A stretch of 64,000 bases of DNA. Source: Haladaptatus pallidirubidus. GTDB taxonomy: Archaea; Halobacteriota; Halobacteria; Halobacteriales; Haladaptataceae. The notes under the pieces were generated by a model, which saw only the letters and a list, made by a program, of their open reading frames with translations, ran no database searches and had not been told where the DNA came from. Positions 63,793 to 64,000 of this stretch are shown here, piece after piece (the stretch's first letter is position 1; each line of letters opens with the position of its first letter). Made by a program: the position numbers and the translations under genes. The stretch spans positions 1-64,000 of the forward strand of contig NZ_CP085307.1 in NCBI RefSeq assembly GCF_020700235.1, in the 5' to 3' direction.

Positions 63793-63891
63793 ATGCAAGT
63801 CGTGTATCTGGCACCCGATTATCTGAGGCCGATTGTCCACCATTCGGCAGGGCGTCATTCGGGCGACCTGCTCTTAGGGGTAATACTTTAG
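63793..63891 (+). CDS. 32-residue leaderless micro-protein or leader peptide
   Basis: MQVVYLAPDYLRPIVHHSAG and twelve more residues. The ATG lies about 23 bp after the TATA centre, where a leaderless transcript would begin, and the stop is 25 bp before the ATG of the next gene. It may be a leader peptide for the downstream gene or a chance frame. Confidence 0.35.
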   Translation: MQVVYLAPDYLRPIVHHSAGRHSGDLLLGVIL

Positions 63892-63916
63892 CCCCCGCCT
63901 CTCATCACAGTTATCC

Positions 63917-64000
63917 ATGTCGCAAATAAACTTCAGAGAGATCGCCCGGCTGAAAATAAGCCGATTGGGTGGATATACAATCCAGATCCTTCTGATGGGG
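63917..64000 (+). CDS. Partial gene running off the window
   Basis: First 28 codons: MSQINFREIARLKISRLGGY, then TIQILLMG. Too short to assign. It follows the TATA element at 63767 and would be read away from the iterons. Confidence 0.45.
   Translation, partial: MSQINFREIARLKISRLGGYTIQILLMG

Overview
The window reads as haloarchaeal DNA. The predicted proteins are strongly acidic, many exported ones carry twin-arginine (Tat) signals, and several families are typical of Halobacteria (HTH_10/bat-type regulators, tandem universal stress proteins, dodecin, DUF7521 partners of winged-helix regulators, LPG-synthase-like flippases, TATA-led leaderless genes). No rRNA, tRNA, CRISPR array or complete insertion sequence was found. 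Base composition is mosaic: a very GC-rich block at 18.3-30.1 kb sits next to AT-richer accessory DNA at 15.4-18.3 kb and 30.1-50.4 kb.

Region 1 (0-15.4 kb) is a stress and ion-homeostasis neighbourhood: an SDR dehydrogenase, a Ca2+-type P-ATPase, two VIT1/CCC1-like membrane proteins, DUF211, a four-CBS protein, a PPOX-like flavin protein, universal stress proteins, Hsp20, VanZ, an alpha/beta hydrolase, dodecin, a class II ribonucleotide reductase, a DUF21 protein and DUF368. It is unusually eroded. One VIT1 gene and DUF368 carry frameshifts; a USP gene and an hsp20 gene are cut and joined; the ribonucleotide reductase has an in-frame stop and is joined tail to tail to a truncated DUF21 gene. 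Some single-base shifts could be sequencing errors, but the junctions and nonsense codons cannot be explained by homopolymer slippage.

Region 2 (15.4-18.3 kb) is AT-rich and holds a mini beta-helix protein, a winged-helix/DUF7521 pair and gene fragments. Region 3 (18.3-30.1 kb) is a surface-glycan cluster: two sugar-nucleotide epimerases, an SQD1-like UDP-sulfoquinovose synthase, two alkaline-phosphatase-superfamily enzymes, a flippase-like protein, a polysaccharide deacetylase, a DUF2304-GT2 fusion and a multi-membrane glycosyltransferase. Together they could make, modify and export a sulfonated or phospho-modified glycan.

Region 4 (30.1-50.4 kb) is accessory: two GT39-like membrane transferases, two Tat-exported clan GH-A glycosidases next to a mini beta-helix lipoprotein, two large Tat proteins sharing a cysteine-containing domain, a cupredoxin that lacks its usual first copper histidine, a GT2 with a divergent HTH_10 regulator, a VOC/ArsR operon, and debris of an integrase, IS200/IS605-type elements, an Imm-5-like protein and DUF2200. 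A diverged 60-bp repeat lies just after the integrase remnant and again 8 kb away.

Region 5 (50.4-64 kb) opens with a Tat beta-helix lipoprotein and a small regulator, then a conjugation-like secretion operon: a small two-TM pilin candidate, a VirB6/TrbL-like channel protein, a VirB4-like ATPase, an accessory protein and a VirD4/TraG-like ATPase, followed by a convergent winged-helix regulator. Two spacers of this operon carry similar hairpins with 7-nt loops. Downstream, 62.1-63.75 kb is packed with two families of short iterated motifs that point one way on the left and the opposite way on the right, an origin-like arrangement (replication, transfer or partition). I consider this iteron region together with the secretion operon the most interesting system in the window: probably the core of an integrative/conjugative element or plasmid.
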